DNA of 64,000 nucleotides, taken from the NCBI RefSeq assembly GCF_000372725.1, contig NW_005201791.1, forward strand, positions 295,432-359,431, written 5' to 3'. The translations under genes and the position numbers were made by a program. This DNA is from Emiliania huxleyi CCMP1516 (taxonomy: Eukaryota > Haptophyta > Isochrysidales > Noelaerhabdaceae). This document shows positions 18,260 through 28,191 of this stretch, in pieces; position 1 is the first letter of the stretch; the number at the start of each line of letters is the position of its first letter. Under the pieces are notes generated by a model that was not told the origin of the DNA, did no database searches, and saw only the letters and a program-made list of their open reading frames with translations.

Positions 18260-20598
18260 TCAGGTCCAGCCGTTCGTACCATGCCCAGGTAGTGGCTTGC
18301 AGCGATTATCGGTCCTCCGGTCATACACGTCCTCGCACCAGGGGAGGTCAGACGCCGCAGCGGCGCTCCCGGGAGATTCAGACCAGGTACCGCAATCTCC
18401 CCCCCCACAGGTCGGCGGCTCCCAGACACAGTCGCTGGGGAACGCGCTTTTCCCGAAGAGTTTGTCGAGCAGTAGCGCCACGCCAAAAGTGTCCACGTCG
18501 CCGTCGGTGATCGGGCTGACGGGCACGCTTGCGGGCGGAAAGAAGAGCCAGCCTGGCACCTGCTGGGGGGGGCGGGGGGGAGGGGGATGCATGTTGGCGC
18601 CACGGCAGGGAGTGCTGGGGGCGGGAAGGAGACCGAGCCATCCGCGGGCGCGCCTCGGGTGCGCAGAGGCACGGGAAGAGGAAGCAGGCGCGGACAAAGA
18701 TGAAGCCGGTGAGGAAGAGTGCGGTGGAGGCCATCCCGATGATGGCGACCGCTGGCCCGGTGTGCGGCGGGCAGACAGGTAGTCCGTGCATGCAGGCTGG
18801 GATGGCGTTGGCTCCGATCGAGTAGACGAGGATCGTGATCGGGAAGAGCCACAGCAGAAGCATGGAGAAGCGCCAGCAGCCGACTGCGACCATGGTTCCG
18901 ATGACGAAGAAGAGGACCCACCTGCGCGATGGTCGGCATTGCGAGAGGCAGGGAGTCGAACAAGGCTCGAAGCTGCGAGGCGGGGTGGCGAGGCGGGGTG
19001 GGCTGAGGACAGGCTGAGCGTGCGCACATGTAGAGGTAGCGCATGCTGTGCCACTCGGTGGCAGCTCTCCACCCAGAGACAAGCTTGATCTGGATGGTGG
19101 TCTGCTCCTGCGTGTAGCAGAGGCAAAACATGGCGAAGGAGAGCGCGTGCTGATCGAGCTGGAAGATGATTTGGTACCTATCCACGGCCACAGGCGACTA
19201 GCGACACGAGACGTGGCCGAAGTCCACACAGGGGCTGGGGGTGCGACGGGACATGAGGTACAGGTTGGCCAGCTCGTGAAGGTTGCCTTCATAGTGCATG
19301 AGGTAGACGCCGGAGGCGGTGAACGCGAGTAGCGCCGGCACGACGACGCTCTGTATCTCGACGAGGATGGCGAGGAAGACGATCGTGCAATACCCGTACG
19401 AACCCGCCTCGTACCGGGCCGCCATCGAGCGCAGCATGATGCGCGTCTGGATCCAATTGATATAAGACGTGCCGTAAGTGTTGATGTCGTCGCCCCAAAT
19501 CATGAAGCCGACAATCCACGCCTGTGTGGAGAAGCGCAGCGAGTGAACGACGTAGGCGCGGCCGGTGTGCAGAGCCTGCACCACGACTCACCGGGAAGCA
19601 GACGAGGATAAGTACGGTGGAGAAGCGGAGCAAGAACGGCCGGTCGTCCGTTGCGAGCGCGACCCATTGGTGTGTGTTGAGGCCATCGGGCACCTTCTGA
19701 ATGAAGTCGGTGACGATCATGCTCTCGAGCAGAAGGAGGGAGAGGAGCGTGGCGAACGCCGAGATGAAGAGCGCCACCCACCTGCTCAGGAAACGAACAG
19801 ATCAAGGGGCCCGCCCAAGAGACTCTTGGAGAGGGGCGCAGTCGGACTGCGCACTGGTGCAAGTTGCAAGCGATCATGTTGAGCCAGCAGAGCTGTGTCA
19901 GCGGCCACGAGCAGCGGCAGCCGAGCCATGGCATCGGGCCCATTGCGGACCGACTCGAGCCCGGGATCGGCACCGGAAGGGGCTGGGGGGCATTCCCAGG
20001 TGACCGCGTCAAGCTTCGTGTCTCGCGCCGGCGTGTAGCTACCGTCGTCCTCACGCTCCGCCTCGCTCGGGGTGGGTTCCCAAATGGCGCGATACGGCAG
20101 AGCTCCCAGTGCTCTGCCGCCAGTCTCGCCGGCCTCGTCGTCCAACTCATCGAAGCCTGTCATGAGGTTGATCGCCGCGTCCGCCATCTGCCGCGACACT
20201 GCCGCGTACAGCGCCCACTTGAGCACATCGCGGCTGTCAGACGTCTTGAAGGGAGCAAACTTGCCGTCGGTGTTCTCGCCGTTCTCGCTGTGCTCGTCCA
20301 CCCAATCTCGCGCGGTTCTGCTGAGCAGAACATAAGGCAGACACTCGACTTCCGTGGGTGGTGCATACCCCGCGTCAACGTCCGCCGTCAGCCACGACTG
20401 CTCACGGAACGGGGCGTTCCTGTGAATCCGATTCTCTACGCTCGAGGCAGGACTGGACAACCGCTTCGGGAAGGGCGACGGCCGCTGCGGCCGCTCGGCG
20501 ACGGGTCGCTGCGGCTTTGGCTTCGACGGCTTTGTTTCGAGCTTCAAAAGCCGGGTCTCCTCCTCGAGCCGCGCCAATCGTTCTTCGATGGAGAGCAT
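18260..20598 (-). CDS. Multi-pass membrane protein, family unknown
   Basis: ATG at 20598 (MLSIEERLARLEEETRLLKL) begins a coiled coil. A Pro/Lys linker and a soluble region follow to about 19860, then repeated hydrophobic segments: WVALFISAFATLLSLLLLES, LLRFSTVLILVCFP, AWIVGFMIWGDDINTYG, YCTIVFLAILVEIQSVVVPA, ALSFAMFCLCY, WVLFFVIGTMVAVGCW and ALFLTGFIFVRACFLFP. It ends with a Cys-containing tail (SDCVWEPPTCGGGDC). Resolved introns: 19522-19591 and 19178-19261, the latter with GTACC at both the donor and the start of the next exon. I do not recognise the family. It looks like one of the large lineage-specific membrane protein families of algae. Confidence 0.6.
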
Positions 20599-21119
20599 GA
20601 AAGCCAGAGCGCTGCGCAAGGCGAAGAGCTGCGATGTCAGAGGCAGCGACGGCGGCGGCGAGAAGAGACGTGAGACAGACAAGAGGCGTGTTTCCGTCGG
20701 CGGAAAATCGGCGGCAGAAGAAAAAAGAATTTTTTAACCAAAGGCGGTCGCAGGACACGATGCACGCGACAGGTGAGGCGCGGGCGACGGCTTCCTCAGA
20801 AGCCGTCGCCCGCACCACAGGAGCAGTCACACCACTCCCACTCCGGCGCCCACCCACTCCCCAACCCGACATCCCCACCCCACCCCACAACCCCGCCCCA
20901 CCCCGACCCGAGCAACCCCGCCCCGCCCCGAAAAAAGAAAAACACGTCCCTTCTGCGATTCAAAGCTCCCCGGCCCCGGTTGTGAGGACTGAGGGGTCAC
21001 CGACTGCACTCCAAAAAAATGCTCGGGAGTTTCACATCCTCGCTGAGGCGGCGGATATGCAACGGTGGCATAAGGTGAATGATACACCGTCGCACGGGAC
21101 GATTAATTCACGCGCTTGC
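20599..21119. other. Promoter-side intergenic region
   Basis: Lies upstream of the minus-strand membrane protein and downstream of the channel gene. It contains an imperfect palindrome of GCGGGCGACGGCTTC at about 20777-20813 and a CCCCACCCC-rich run (20840-20940). No coding sequence recognised. Confidence 0.35.
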
Positions 21120-24100
21120 TCAATAGACAGCTTGCGACTCCCTGTGCTGCGCTCCCGCTCCGGTCTCCCCCGCATGTGCGAGCAAGCGCTGCATATGCTG
21201 CGCCATCTCTTGCCGCACCGTCTGGCCGACTTCGTGCAGGATCTCGGCCCGCCAGCGCTCCTACACACAGGAACGATCTCGACCTCGGGGGGCAACGCGC
21301 CGCGCTCCGCTCTCGGCTCCCGCCGCGCCTTGAGCAACTCGAGACTCCGGCGCTCGATCGCGAGGTCTCGCGCCGCCGCCGCGCCGCCCTCCAGGCCGTC
21401 GGCCGCCTGCTCGGCGCGGCTGCCGTGGTGGAAGCAAGCGTGCCTATGCACCGCCTCGCCCCAGCGGCGCCAGATTCCGCTCGACCTACCCGTGGTGAGC
21501 GTAACGTACCGAGCGGCGCGTGTCGGCGGGATACCGTGCGTCGGCCAACCTGCGGCTGGCGTCGGGCGGGTCTCCGCTCGAGGGTTGCGACCGGTACATT
21601 ACTTTCATCGCCTGGCAATCCGCGCATGGCAGGGTTAGTGAGGCGTGGCCGAGGTACGGTGGGGGTGCAGCCAAGATGCGGCTGAGGTACGTCGGAAGTG
21701 CGCGGCCGAGGTGCGGCCGAAGTGTAGTTCATCGCCTGCCAGTGCGCAGTCTCGACGATGACGAGAGCGACGCCCACCACCACGAGGTAGGCGAAGGAGA
21801 TGAAGCAGTACAGGAAGGGCGCGCCGAGGACACGGTCGGCCAGCCGCACCTGCCGAGAGGCGAATCGTTAAGCAGCGGAGGTGTGCCGAGGGGGGCCGGG
21901 AGGCGGTAAGCCGCCGTCGCCCGGCGCTGCTAGCGCTAAGTGGCTCCTCTCCCCCCACCCCCCCCCAACAAGGCGCGCGATAAGCACGGTGTCCGAGATA
22001 CGGCCGGCAAACGGCCGAGATGCAGCCGAGATTTTGCGGCGATCGCCTGCCTGCCTCAGCGTCTCGTTGAGCTCGTCGCCAAAGGAGATGGCGTACCTGC
22101 ACTCCCGTGGGTGACTCGTCACTGACCGGTGGCTACTCACCGGCAGCTCTTCGCCGAGGCTGCGGCACAGCGTGGCGAGGCTCGTCCACAGGTCGGCAAA
22201 GGCGGGCGCGTCTCCAAACATGAGCGTGCCCGCCGCCGCAAAGCCGAGCCAGATCGGTAGGACGGTGACGAGCAGCCAAAGGGCGGGGCCTGCGTGGCGG
22301 GCGGGAAAGCTGAGACGGGAAGGCTGGAAAGAGCACCCGGCGGCGGCTGCAGGATGGGTCGCGGGCCGAGCGCGATCTCGAGTGTCTTGAGCATGAAGGA
22401 GAGGCGCTTCGAGGTCTGCATGTGGCGGAAAAGGCCAAGCCAGCAGAAGAGGAGGCCGAGCCTACCACGCCCGGGCCTAGGTCGAGCTCGAGAGGGACAA
22501 CAACGCCCAGAGCCAGGCCGGCGGCGAGGGCGCGCCCGGGGCACCACGCCCGCCACGGCTCCGCCGGCGGGAAACGCGACGGCCGCTGCCGCAGCTGCCC
22601 CTCGAGCTCGGCGAAAGCGGCCACAAAGAGCATCAACTGAGCGAGCAGGTCGACGAGGTCCGCGGCGGAGCAGCAGCCTTGCGCAACGCGCCCCGCACTC
22701 GCCGCCGCGCTAGCCACCGCGTGCTCCCTGCGATTGGGGTCGGAGGGGCAGAGCGAGGTTGGGCGAGGCATGGCGTGGTGCGTAGCGGGATTGCGAGATG
22801 CAGCCGAGGTGCAGCCGAAGTGCAGCCTAAAAGCAGCCGAGGAGCAGCCGAAGTGGAGCCGAGGTGCGGCCGGGGTGCAGCCGACGAGTAGCCGAGCGCC
22901 TCGGAGTCCGGCGGTGGGCGAGCGTGTCTCGCGCGAGCGACGCGGCGGCACGCAGCAGCGTCGCGGCGGCGAAAGCGGCACCGGCGAGCGCCTGGGCGGG
23001 CGGCGGGCCGAAAGTGAGGGAGAAGGCCGGGGGACAGCGATGTATGAGAGCGAGGTGGCGACGAGAAGAGGAGGGCGGCGGCGGCGGCGGCGGCGGCGGC
23101 GCCGCCGCCGCTGCCGCCGCCACAAGAGCGGGCCGGAGGGAGGGGAGGGAGCCCCCCCTCTCACCCGCGCGGTCAGCAGGGCAAACGCAGCGAGCTTTGG
23201 CCACATCTGGCGGAGCTGTCTGGGCGTGTCCGAGTCGACGTACAGGGCGAGCGAGAGGATGAGTCCCGACTTCGTCACGCCTGTGGGGCATGTCTCGGAT
23301 GTCACGGACATGTCATGGACGTGTTGGACGTGTCCCTTGAGAGTCATCCGGATGGCCGCCTATGGGAGGAGGCTGGCGCCCGCATGTTGGAGGACTCGCC
23401 CGAGACTGCTCGTGGACTCGCCCGAGACTGCGGCCACCTGACACCCTCACAGGATGTGTGACGGCCCGATGGTGAGTCTTGTTTCGTGTCGCGTGGCCTG
23501 CTTCCAAGTCCATGTGTGTGGCCGCCTCTCTTTCCATGTCTCTCCTTCCGTGCGTCAGCCCGTGCGTCAGCCCGCCACGCGCCTGTGTCCTCAGTCGCTG
23601 TGTATTGCTAGCCTAGTGATCTCGCCTCTCCATCTAAATACGACACGCCGGGTGCGGCGGTGAGGTCGACTTGCCAGTCAAGCTTGGAGACGTCCGAGTA
23701 CAGGAAGGTGGAGCCGGGGGCGATGACCTGCCGAGGGATGCAGCCGATGTGCAGCCGATGTGCAGCCATGTGTAGCCGAGGTGCAGCCGCGGCCGAGGCG
23801 AGGCCGAGGTGCGGCCGAGGCGAGGCCGAGGTGCGGCCGAGGTGCGGCCCGAGGTCTGCGGCTCGTGGATGCCCGTGATCTCGGGTGTCTCGGCTAATCT
23901 CGTCACCGGCTCGTGGATGTTTAGTCGCATGCTCAGCGTTAGGGAGGAGAGGGCGTCGAGCCATGCTCGCAGCGCCGCGTTGCCCTTGGGCGTGCGATCC
24001 GTCCACAGCGGCCCCACCGCCTCTTTGCACTCTTCCGGCGACGTGCCGCACGCCTTGCTGGATATGTTGAGCGGTGTGTCGCCGGATGCGCCCGCCACGC

Positions 24101-24551
24101 TCACGACGTGCAGTTGCACGGGTCCTGCCGCTCGCATGTCGCCAAGCGCCACCTCCCTCAGCCTATCGTGCGCCGTGACGGCGTGCGCCACCATCGCGCG
24201 GAGCGACGGTACGTCGTCCATTCGACACTCGGGCAGAACGAAGCAGCGAGGGTCATCGCAGAATTGCCACGCTTCCACGCACGGCGGCGGATAGAATATC
24301 TTGGCGAGCTCCGCCCGGAGTTCGGCGATGCCGCTGGCGCGCTGTGCCGATTCGCCGAGTAGCAAGCTGCACGCGAGGGCGAGCGTGGCCAGGTGAAGCA
24401 GCAGCCGGGCCGGCTGCTTGCGCCTCGCTGGGCGATCGGTGTCGCCAGAGGAAGCGAACGAGACCGTGCGCTGCGAGCTGCGCGACGCGGCGGCGGCGAC
24501 GGGCGGCTCCTTGGCCTCGTGTGGTCCAGGAAGCAGTCTCTCGTGCAACAT
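21120..24551 (-). CDS. Polycystin/TRP-like cation channel
   Basis: ATG at 24551 (MLHERLLPGP). Exon 1 has a first TM (LLLHLATLALACSLLLG) and a large extracellular region (FYPPPCVEAWQFCDD...). It is spliced at about 23906 (HEP|) to VIAPGSTFLYSDVSKLDWQV. Later exons give KSGLILSLALYVDS, EHAVASAAASAGRVAQGC, then LCWLGLFRHMQ-type sequence (LLFCWLGLFRHMQTSKRLSF) with LKTLEIALGP, the pore-side block LPIWLGFAAAGTLMFGD and SLATLCRSLGEEL, and FLYCFISFAYLVVVGVALVI. The C-terminal coil is ILHEVGQTVRQEMAQHMQRL..., with stop at 21120. TM1, extracellular domain, six-helix channel with a short pore helix, and coiled C-tail is the polycystin-2 plan. Introns hold GCCGAGGTGCGG-type tandem repeats. Several junctions are inferred. 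Confidence 0.6.
21640..21730 (-). repeat. Intronic ~12-base repeat (GCCGAGGTGCGG type)
   Basis: Degenerate copies of GCCGAGGTxCGG/CAG in a channel-gene intron. Further blocks lie at about 22797-22890 and 23737-23860 in other introns of the same gene. Confidence 0.75.
23737..23860 (-). repeat. Intronic ~12-base repeat block, channel gene
   Basis: Units GCAGCCGATGTGC, then GCGGCCGAGGTGC and GCGAGGCCGAGGT. They fill most of the first intron of the polycystin-like gene. Confidence 0.75.
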
Positions 24552-24636
24552 TGATGCGGTGCCAGACAGAGTGTGTCTTGACTCCGGCGGCAAATCTCGG
24601 CGCCTCTTTGAGATCAAAGAGAGAGATTTTTTGCCT

Positions 24637-24683
24637 CTTCTCGAGGTTCTCGAGGTGGATATCCTTTGGCCGCGTTGGGTAGC
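24637..24683 (+). repeat. 47-base repeat, copy 1
   Basis: Identical to 48497-48543, same strand. Core: GGATATCCTTTGGCCGCGTT. It lies between two divergent genes, about 90 bases upstream of the channel start. Confidence 0.85.
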
Positions 24684-24904
24684 AGGACACGCGCATCATC
24701 CCCATCGGTGCTCACGTGAGCTGCGCCCCAGACGCTTGCTGTGAGCTGGTCGCACGCAAATTGATGTGGTATCCGAAGAGCGACGCCCCGGGCACGTCGT
24801 GCGTCCCGTCGTGTTCCGTCGTGCGACAAGCAGCCTCCGCGACAACCTCCCTCACGAGTAGATAGGCTTCTGAAAGTACATCCCCTGTCTGTCTCCTGCC
24901 TTCG

Positions 24905-27415
24905 ATGAGCGACTCCATCGTTCCCGAGAGCCAGGCTGCCTCGGATGTGTGCAGCACGAATGATCCGCCAGGCGGGCCTCGCGCCGATGCAGCTGTCGCA
25001 ACTGCATCGGCGCCTGCAACGGCCGTCGCACCTCGCAGCGAAAAGGAGGCGCTGAAAGCCCGCATGGCGGCATTGAGCACGGAACTGCTCCTCCTCAAAA
25101 AGAAGGCAGCCACCACCGCAGCATCAAGCAGCAGTCAGCGTACCGCCCCAAATCCCTCAGCGCCGGCTGGCAATCGGCGGCTGGCAACGTCTGCCGCAAA
25201 GTCCCTCCGCAAGACATATGTGCCGACGGCTCCTGTCGCTGTCGTCGGCTCCGTCGCGAGCGGGCTAGCGCTCGATGCTAGTGACGTGGACCTCGTGGCG
25301 TGCCTGGCTGGCGTGAGGTCCGCGGCGACATTCCCGTGCTTGCTTGGGGACGAGCCGCTTGGCGACCCGCTGCTCTACCACTGGGTGGAGCGCCCCTTTC
25401 GCGCTTGGCGGCCGGTGCCCAAACGGCGCGTGCCGCTCGTGCTCCTGCCGGTCTTCGTCTCGCTCGTGCTGCTCATCGTTCTCCTTCAGGGCCCACTGTA
25501 CGGCAGCCTCTACCCGTCCGCACGCGAGGTCTCCGCCTCCGCCTCGCCGCCCACACCCACCCCTCCGACGCAGAACGCCCCTCACTCCTCTTGCGCCTGC
25601 TCCAACGCCCACGGAGCCCTCGGCAAGACGCTACACAGCCCGCCAGGCTTGGATCCGCACTCGCCGCTGCCGTGCTTCGACGCCGACGGCCTGCCTGTCA
25701 ACGGCGACGACCACAGCCGTTGGATATATGAGCAACGGTGCTGCCAAGAGCCGTGGCACAACCCGCTGACGTCGGTGGACGGGCCGATGACGTTCTGGGA
25801 GGTGCAGGACACGGCGTCCGCATGCCTCACGCCCGATCGAGGCGCCTCAGACCAGCCGACCTTGTTCCTGATCGGCGACTCACACGCCGCGATGCTGACG
25901 GAGGGCATCCGCAAAGCCCTCGCCGGTCGCATGACGCTCGCGTGGACCGCCCGCGGCATGTGCCCACCGCTCCCGCCAGCACTCTACGGCTGGTGCGACC
26001 AGGACAGCCTCGAGACGGCGACGCTCTATCAGCGCCATCTGGTGACCACCCTCACCTCGCAGCTGCGCAGCGGCGATGTCGTCGCCGTGGCGTCGTGGTG
26101 GGCGCCGTGGCGGGATGCGTCGCAAGCGCGCCTCGTTGCCGATCACTACCGGAACACCCTGGTGCCTCTCGTCTCGAGTAAGGGCGCGCAGCTGCTGCTC
26201 TTCGGCGACGTCTTTGGCGGGCTGCCCAAGGTGCCGCTATCGTGCCTGAATCACGCAACGAGCCCCTCCTGCCAGCGAAGCTACACGGACGCTGCGCGCC
26301 AGTTCGGCGGCGCGGCGAGCTCGCGGGAAGCAAGCGCGCTCGCGGATGGCAACGAGCACACGCGCTTCTTCGACTTGGCGCCCCTCTTCTGCACATCGAC
26401 GGCGCCAGACGGAGTGTGCAACACGATGGTGCCCGGCACAGACGTTGTCGCATTCGCGGACAGCCATCATCTGAGCCGAGCAGGATCCGCATACCTCGCA
26501 CCATACCTGTGCTCGCAGTTCGAGCGGTGGGGCTTCTTTGGCTCCACGCTCGCTGCGAGCGGCTCCGACGAGTGGGCGTCGTCGAGGGGGGCACTGCACC
26601 AGGCCTTGAACCGGCGATGGGCCCAAGGCAAGCCCTCAAACGATTGGACAGCCGCTGGCGTCCTCGTCCACGTCTTCGATGGAGATGGCATCGACCTTGT
26701 GCCCGGAGGCTTCGTACACGGCGCACCCAAGCTAGACGACCCACTTCGCGGCCTCGTGCGGCCCAGTGGCGGCCACCTCGCCGCCTCGCTGCTCAACGCG
26801 CGGCATCCCACGCCCTTCCGCTGCCTCCTGGCGTGCCCACCCCAGTGGCGCGAGCTGCCTGGCATCGTCCTGAAGCCATCGGCTCAGGTGATCTCGCGAC
26901 TCTCGTGCCTCGCGTGGCGCGACATCTACTCGACCCAGTACAACCGGCCCAACGTGACGCACGCCGGCTGCCCTGCGCGTAGCTTGTGGTGCGACGTCTC
27001 CGCACAGGGCCCAGGCTGCACGCCGCTGGGCATGGCCGCTCAGATGGCGCACTGCTGCACCACGTTTCCACCGACGCAGCTGGACAAGATGATGACCATG
27101 CAAGACCTGTATGCGTGGCCGCGAGGGCCGTGCCTCGGCAACTGCACCGACCACAAGAATCCCGCGGCGTGGCTCTTTGATGAGATCATCCTCGACACAG
27201 AGGAGTCGCCGTGGGAGCCAGAGCTGGAGGCGATGATCGGCGCTGTCTTCATCTCACCGACCGCGTCCAGTCAGAGCTTTGCGTGGGGCCGCGCGGCGCA
27301 CGCAGCGCTCCTGCAGCGGCTCAACGTAAGCGCGGACGCACTGCCGTTTCTGTACTACAACATGCTGGCTCCCAAGGAGCCCTTCAGCGTGGTTCCCTCC
27401 AACGACAGGCAGTGA
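24905..27415 (+). CDS. Acyltransferase-type SGNH protein with nucleotidyltransferase-like N-terminus
   Basis: Apparently intronless, 836 residues from ATG at 24905. Residues 1-90 are low-complexity with a short coil. Residues 113-131 read VVGSVASGLALDASDVDLV, the G-S-x10-D-x-D pattern of polymerase-beta-type nucleotidyltransferases. At 159-166 comes HWVERPFR, the signature just before the last TM of acyltransferase-3 proteins, then one TM (about 175-198). From about residue 318 an SGNH domain follows: block I GDSH (Ser326) and block V D519-x-x-H522-LSxxG. Cys-rich lumenal sequence runs to the end. Acyltransferase-3/SGNH fusions O-acylate surface glycans. Here the multi-TM acyltransferase part is reduced to its last helix, so the protein probably acts as a membrane-anchored SGNH esterase or acyltransferase (inference). 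Confidence 0.7.
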   Translation: MSDSIVPESQAASDVCSTNDPPGGPRADAAVATASAPATAVAPRSEKEALKARMAALSTELLLLKKKAATTAASSSSQRTAPNPSAPAGNRRLATSAAKSLRKTYVPTAPVAVVGSVASGLALDASDVDLVACLAGVRSAATFPCLLGDEPLGDPLLYHWVERPFRAWRPVPKRRVPLVLLPVFVSLVLLIVLLQGPLYGSLYPSAREVSASASPPTPTPPTQNAPHSSCACSNAHGALGKTLHSPPGLDPHSPLPCFDADGLPVNGDDHSRWIYEQRCCQEPWHNPLTSVDGPMTFWEVQDTASACLTPDRGASDQPTLFLIGDSHAAMLTEGIRKALAGRMTLAWTARGMCPPLPPALYGWCDQDSLETATLYQRHLVTTLTSQLRSGDVVAVASWWAPWRDASQARLVADHYRNTLVPLVSSKGAQLLLFGDVFGGLPKVPLSCLNHATSPSCQRSYTDAARQFGGAASSREASALADGNEHTRFFDLAPLFCTSTAPDGVCNTMVPGTDVVAFADSHHLSRAGSAYLAPYLCSQFERWGFFGSTLAASGSDEWASSRGALHQALNRRWAQGKPSNDWTAAGVLVHVFDGDGIDLVPGGFVHGAPKLDDPLRGLVRPSGGHLAASLLNARHPTPFRCLLACPPQWRELPGIVLKPSAQVISRLSCLAWRDIYSTQYNRPNVTHAGCPARSLWCDVSAQGPGCTPLGMAAQMAHCCTTFPPTQLDKMMTMQDLYAWPRGPCLGNCTDHKNPAAWLFDEIILDTEESPWEPELEAMIGAVFISPTASSQSFAWGRAAHAALLQRLNVSADALPFLYYNMLAPKEPFSVVPSNDRQ

Positions 27416-28191
27416 ACGACTGGGGCGGCTATGCACGTAGGTACAGTAGCTAAGGCGTAAGGTGGGCGAGGATGGGTGGGCGAGGATGGGGCGCATCGGC
27501 GGTGCGCGGTTGAATGAAGCCACGATCACGACGACCTTGGTCTTTGCTTGTTCTGTACAACCTAGATCTCGTGCATCGATGTTCTGTGTATGTACTTTGT
27601 GAGACACCAGTGTGACTCGATCTACACTGACGTGAGTAGGTGAGTTTCGTGCAGCTGATCGATCAAACTTTTACCGTTTTACTAAAAGCTTTTATCGTGC
27701 CGTTCGCCCTCCATTCGGTGACCTCCATGGCTGTCCGTCCCCTTTTGGGTGGCGCTCTCGATACCGTTGCGTCAACCTCGACATCGCTGTCGCCCTCCCC
27801 GTCCCCGTCGTCGCCCGTGCCTCGGTTCGCGTCATTGGTAGCGTTTCCGTTGCCCCCTCGTGCTCCGCCGTCGCCCTCTCTGCTCGGGCCGTTCGCGATT
27901 TCGCCCCTCCTGCGTGTCGCCCCTCCGTCTCCCCCCCTGCCTTCGTCGTCATCGTCGCTGTCGCGAAAGCCCTCCGGTCCCTCGATTTTTCGAACACCTC
28001 TCCCAAAAGCGCAACAGAGGGCGCTAGGAGGTTCCTCTTTTCCGCGCCCCCCCCGCAAGGCGCGCGATACACAGAGGGTGTAGGGGTGGGGAAGACGGCA
28101 GATCTCTAGAGCTTAGAGGGAGATAGGAGGGGGAGATACCGCAAAAGAATCGGCCCGACCAGGGCTATTTACCCACCTCAACTCTATTTAT
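27416..28191. other. Convergent intergenic region with a low-complexity frame
   Basis: Both strands stay open between about 27660 and 28070. The minus frame is acidic (SDDDDEGRGGDGG, GTGDDGDGEGDSD) and ends KAFSKTVKV. I recognise neither frame and codon bias does not decide. It may be 3' UTR sequence. Confidence 0.25.

Noticed and set aside
19576-19591. A 16-base intron (GTGAGT...GTGCAG) in the multi-pass membrane protein
   Set aside because: The acceptor at 19522 gives a 70-base intron in the same phase and a better hydrophobic segment.
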